Source: Nematopogon swammerdamellus
Lineage: Eukaryota > Arthropoda > Insecta > Lepidoptera > Adelidae
Direction of reading: 5' to 3'
Assembly (NCBI GenBank): GCA_946902875.1
Contig: OX336343.1
Location: 13,885,361 to 13,949,360, forward strand
DNA length: 64,000 nucleotides
Position 1 is the stretch's first letter; each line of letters begins with the position of its first letter. Under the pieces are notes generated by a model. That model was given only the letters and a program-made list of their open reading frames with translations. It was not told the origin of the DNA and did not search any database. Made by a program: the position numbers and the translations under genes. This document shows positions 59,852-64,000 of this stretch, in pieces.

Positions 59852-60027
59852 CTGGCTGTGGCATCATAGCTCCCAAACGGATGGACCGATTTGGATCGGG
59901 ATGGTTCTTAGCTATGTCTTCAATCAAGTAATCAAGTAATTAAGCAATAAAAAAAATTATTATGTTAAAAAGTGATAAAATGATTTTTTACTTATTAAGG
60001 GTTGTTGGTGTGTCGGGGTTTTTTTTT
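59680..60027. mobile_element. MITE with AAACCCCCGACGCACCAAC-type ends
   Basis: The left end at 59680 and the right end at 60027 are inverted copies for about 35-55 bp (CGACRCACCAAC...AACCCTTAA). It contains a (TG)n run at 59819-59849. Confidence 0.65.
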
Positions 60028-60629
60028 AATTTGTAATTTAACTTTTATTCGAACTTGTGATAATTTCCGTTTATTTACTTAAAGGCGACGAGTGATTATG
60101 TAGTAAATTTTGTATTTTACAGTAGAGATCCCTACTCCAATTAGGAAATGTGCGGATGATCTTTGAATCGGCTGACCTGAACTTCAGCTAATAACCATCC
60201 CCAGTTAGCCCCGCTTTCTTATAAAACACCACATCCAAATAGGCCCACCCGTTTGGGATGCTACAGATTTTTTTACGTAATCCGGTATGGGTGGCTGAGT
60301 CAGAGGGGCCAAAGCACATGCTCTGACTAGCCAATATCACCTTCGAGAAGGTAGGTGCCATACCGGAGACTTCCCTGAATTGCTGGCTATACTGGACTAG
60401 AGGAGAACACAACCGAGGCTGCTATGCGGCCATCTTACATCCAGTACGGTGGTATCAACCAAGTCGGCTACAATTTGAGCCTACCACCTAGTAGGGGGCA
60501 AGGGAAGGGACCTACAGTTTTACACCGGTTCCGAACGGTGAAGCAGCAGGTGTAGGTTAGATAGACGCACATAGAGATATATAGACGGAGGCGTATCTTG
60601 TAACACCCTTCTTTTGCGTCGGGGGTTAA
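59774..60629. mobile_element. Larger inverted-repeat element with TTAACCCCCGACG ends
   Basis: TTAACCCCCGACG at 59774-59786 and its inverse at 60617-60629 bound a segment overlapping the smaller MITE and holding a nested SINE B. The two elements interleave, so nesting order is unclear. Confidence 0.5.
60270..60560 (-). mobile_element. SINE family B without head
   Basis: Minus orientation: poly-T edge, ACGTAATCCGGTATGGGTGG, core pieces ACGGTGGTATCAACC and GAGCCTACCACCTAG, ending before the tRNA-like head. Confidence 0.8.
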
Positions 60630-60759
60630 ACCGCAAGCGAATAAGTTGAGACGTTCTTGACTTATAAGCGAACTTACATACGCGCAAGCATACACACAGA
60701 CGGCAGACGTTGACTTGCGTCTTATAATATGTAAGGATTCACATTATATACGAGGTCGC

Positions 60760-61002
60760 GGCCTCAGGCTCAGTCAATTTCACCTCCGTGGAGCCATTCC
60801 GGCTTGTAGGTGGAATAAAGTCGCTGGGGAAAGGCGATTTGAACCTTCGTGGATTGTAGGAGAAGGGAAACATGTTTCCCGGAAGCCCATTCCACAACTT
60901 TGTATAGCGACGCAAGAACGATTTAGAGAATCGTGCCGTTCGAACAACTCTTCTGTAGATTACAAGGGGGTGTTCCGTAATAGTTTTTCGAATATGAAAC
61001 AC
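60760..61002 (-). pseudogene. LINE ORF2 C-terminal fragment
   Basis: The minus strand reads VVRTARFSKSFLRRYTKLWN then GLPGNMFPFSYNPRRFKSPF, the LWN.LP...FP..YN...FK end of Jockey-group ORF2. Confidence 0.75.
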
Positions 61003-61018
61003 GTGTAACGTGACTCTT

Positions 61019-61515
61019 ATATTGTTTATTGTATAATTTCATCCATTGGTAGGTAACCCACGCTTGGACATGTCGAAAATTCCGCCAGTTCTAAATTCCA
61101 TGCGAAGAAGAACTGACAAATAAACTTCGCAAGTCACAATGTTTTGTTAGTAACTTATAAGTATTATATTATAGTAGCTTACAAATAATTAACCCATACT
61201 ACCGCTCACAAGAGCATTAATACTTACAGCATAAACGTGAATACTGAAGAATCTGACCACTCTACCTATTCACATTACCAGATATACCTAGGTAATGTGA
61301 ATAGGTAGATTGGTCAGATCGGTGTATAGTGCCATCGTCAATTTGATACTTAAATATATCAAGTCAATTCAACAACAATTAGTAACAGTTTATTAAAAAG
61401 AAAAGTCATATTAAAAATCTAAAGATACAAAATTGTATCCAATTGTCAAGTTATTTAGTGGGAAAAACAGTAGTAAGATTCTTAGATAAAATTATGGTCA
61501 GCTAAAGCATCCAAA
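61019..61515 (+). repeat. Dispersed repeat D, copy 2, with a local inverted insertion
   Basis: It is colinear with 46830-47300, but a hairpin (arms 61261-61279 and 61291-61309) replaces the matching segment and breaks the small open frame. Confidence 0.75.
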
Positions 61516-62289
61516 ACAATTCAGTCCATCAGCATATAAAAAGGTATAGGGGGTAAGAGAGGAGAAATTTTAATGCTCTGAAAAGTCTGAACCTTAAACA
61601 AAAGACGAGAGGTGTCGTGGGACACCTTTCGCTGTACATTATGTATTATATAACAGACACAATGAAATAAATTAACAACGTTTGAGAGTGATTAAATGAA
61701 AAATAAAAATAAAATATTTACGTCTATAATGCAGTAATATACCTATACATAGATATACGCTTGCAAAATCAAAAGTGTCGTGACGGTCGAAGTCTTACAC
61801 ATTTTTCGGTCTAGCTCTCATTCGCAAAGTGTCTGGAGTGTAATGTGCGATGAGGAACTTCGTTCCAAAATCAATACAAAAAAAACATTTATTCTATTTA
61901 GAAAACAGTAAGGAAATACGAGTTAATTTTAGTTAATAGACTATCCGCCCGATCTGTATAATCCGGCACACTACACCTACATACATTCGTAATATGATCA
62001 ACTTGTACAAACTTGTTGCGTTTGCACATAACTTGCGTTTATGAGGGCTCAAGTGAACCACGAAATATCTTCCCCCGCCAACCTGCTTCGTACATAACAC
62101 GCAATGCTCAGTTCAGTCACGTTCACGTCGCGTCACGCGAGATAGTCGAGCGAAGCGAAGGTCACTTCTGCCGCAGTGTGCAACCTTACTACACAATGCA
62201 GTACTATCCAAGTGCTACGTTTTTTGGGCGGGCGGGTGCGCCCAGTGTAGAGCGCTGTTTATAGTCTCTTCTCTCTTGTTTTTATTAAG
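61516..62289. other. Unassigned DNA
   Basis: It is AT-rich to about 62010, then mildly CpG-rich with GTCACGTTCACGTCGCGTCA. No gene is recognised. Confidence 0.35.
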
Positions 62290-62517
62290 TACAAGCTGTG
62301 CCCGCGGCTCCGCCCGCTCTCATATTTCACTTCACTGCTAACCTCATAAGCTATTTAGCGTGATAGTAAGTAGCCTATAGTTGATGGGAAGAATCAAGCT
62401 ATCCGTAGAATTTTGTTTTATTAAAATCGGTTCAGTGGTTCTCGAGTTATAAGCGGACAGACAGACACTCAGACACTCAGACAGAAAGCAGACGTTGGAT
62501 TTTATTATAGGTAAGGA
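62290..62517 (+). repeat. Dispersed repeat with GCCCGCGGCTCCGCCCGC end, copy 2
   Basis: It is the counterpart, in opposite orientation, of 1981-2211, with one extra CACTCAGA unit near 62465. Confidence 0.65.
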
Positions 62518-62756
62518 AGGAAGGATGCATTACACATTAGCCAGAATGGCCTGAAGCGAAACTCGAAAATTGTACATAATGCCAATTTTAACAGCGAAGC
62601 AATAATGATGAAAAAATATATATATTCACGTTGATATGCATGTTGTCCCTAATTCAACAGCTTGGACTTGGGTGAGATCACATCACCTTGCCAACAACGC
62701 GTTCACTAAAAGAGAATAGTCGAGAATTTTAGTAGAGACTTGGAGTTTTGGAGTAC

Positions 62757-62869
62757 CTCGATGTAGCGATGGTCGATACGGAACCTCATCGACAACCCGT
62801 TGGGTGGGACGACGACATCAAGTACGTCGGCGGAACGCAGTTGTTGCGTACCGCTGATGGCCGGGAGGA
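62757..62869 (-). CDS. Candidate internal exon of an unidentified gene
   Basis: The acceptor is ATTTAATTTTCCTCCAG, with a good pyrimidine tract, and the donor is ATCGAG|GTACTC. The 113-bp exon encodes LPAISGTQQLRSADVLDVVV then PPNGLSMRFRIDHRYIE (37 codons plus two leading bases) with no repeat signature and GC-richer codons than its surroundings. The family is not recognised. Neighbouring exons were not found, so the gene would extend beyond the right edge and into an unknown intron on the left. Confidence 0.4.
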
Positions 62870-64000
62870 CTGGAGGAAAATTAAATAAGAGTATTGGACT
62901 CGTCCAAGCGAACTGAGTCACTGACACATTGGCCAATAGTCATGCAATAAGGCAAGCATTTTAGTTGTATCTTGCTCAAACTAAGCGATTTAAGGGAGAT
63001 GAAACTATATTATTGCTTTATTTGGGCAATAAATAATATGTTTGGCAGGCTTTAAAGTTCTTAATACTGAAGCGGCAGTAAAGGGAAATTATACATCTTC
63101 ATAATAGTCGTCACAGCATTCAAAAGAATGGAACTGTTATTGTCGATCAAAACTGTATTTTTAAATGCATATAATTTGCAGAAATAGGTTCATAACAAGC
63201 GTGTTGATGAAGATTCGCGAAGCCCAAAATTGTGAGATGTACCTATTATGCCGTAATTTCGTCTTTGTATAATTTTTTTTATTGCTGTTTTATTGCTCTC
63301 CTTTGTAATATTTTACTTCTGTATACCTTTTTTAAATTTTCTATTTTTTGGTTCTTTCATGTCCTTAAAATTTTTTTTCTCATTCATTAGGCAATTTTCA
63401 TTTTCTTTTTCTTCTATCATGATTTACTAGTACACTAATTGTAATATTTGGTATATTATGCCTACTGTGTAAGGAACTATTGGCTAGGCTTAAAAACAGC
63501 GCCAATGTGTCCCTAGGAATAGGCACATTGAGCTGCGCCTAGGCCAATTTCACCAAAGTGATTTGTAATATTGTAATTTATATGTTTAATCATGTAACAA
63601 ATTCACTAAGTTGGAATAAATATTTTCTATTCCTATTTATGTTTGTCTATCTTTCTATTTTTAGTTTTCTGTGTGTAAAATATTTGCATACTAATAAAAC
63701 AATGCGAGAAAAGCTCGTTATGTTAATAATGTTGCAAGAGGAAACATTGTACACGAGAGTGGCCTGCTTGCAAGGAAAAGTAATTTTGTAAAAACATGGC
63801 AAAGGTAAACGGAAAGAGAGGAAGGGAAATGCCGGCGCAATTATATTTTTGTTGAAATATAAACATTTCTGTAAGAATACAGGCGAGGAATTTATTATGG
63901 GTCACTTAATTTTAATTATTTTAAAAAGTCTTATGTAAAACATTTTTTATTATTATATTTTCATATTGACCTAGCTATAATTATGTACTTATTTTATTTA
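62870..64000. other. Unassigned AT-rich right end
   Basis: AATAAA occurs near 63616, but no coding sequence is recognised on either strand. It may be intron of the gene suggested by the exon at 62757-62869. Confidence 0.35.

Overview
The window looks like nuclear DNA of a lepidopteran (moth or butterfly). The evidence is GT-AG introns, an AT-rich background with short CpG-rich islands, and a dense load of insect repeats: a CR1-type LINE, Jockey-type and R4/Dong-type LINE scraps, Helitron, mariner and piggyBac remnants, several tRNA-like SINE families, and microsatellite-associated repeats. I cannot name the species.

One host gene can be reconstructed with confidence. It is an SLC13-family (Indy-like) sodium-coupled carboxylate transporter on the minus strand. 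Nine coding exons run from the ATG at 35157 down to 3139, splice in consistent phase, and give 369 codons. The C-terminal part lies beyond the left edge. Six exons are clustered at 35157-31059 and three at 4110-3139. Intron 6, between the clusters, is about 27 kb and is almost entirely transposable-element debris.

Inside intron 6, left to right: a 196-bp-arm hairpin beside exon 7; a foldback element built of ~68-bp repeats (4.7-6.1 kb); a tRNA-headed SINE; a hammerhead-ribozyme-like motif; a mariner made of two 3' halves joined head to head (6.73-8.59 kb); a MITE; twenty 130-bp tandem repeats abutting a Helitron helicase fragment (9.3-12.25 kb); a perfect 260-bp-arm palindrome; a 1.72-kb element with terminal inverted repeats carrying a broken nuclease-like gene (13.77-15.49 kb); a SINE with combined tRNA and 5S rRNA features; a nearly full-length CR1-like LINE on the minus strand (20.4-23.8 kb) joined to an R4/Dong-like fragment; an internally deleted piggyBac; and further SINEs.

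Right of 35.2 kb is the region upstream of the transporter gene and then mostly repeats. They include another foldback array (36.2-37.1 kb), a MITE (38.1-38.5 kb), a truncated Jockey-like LINE (42.5-43.3 kb), a TATA/GC-box promoter-like site near 44.5 kb, a near-perfect inverted duplication with 2.04-kb arms (47,384-51,867), a GAGGGA hexamer array, a fourth foldback element (53.6-55.0 kb), and a CAGT-variable minisatellite (56.5-57.2 kb). Three short minus-strand segments (about 44.24-44.04, 40.98-40.89 and 62.87-62.76 kb) look like possible exons of unidentified genes.

Two themes stand out. Inverted duplications occur at every scale from 16 bp to 2 kb, and in one case a paralogous copy shows the state before the change. 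SINE families also appear modular, sharing core and tail segments under different heads. All identities are from reading motifs by eye; no database search was run.
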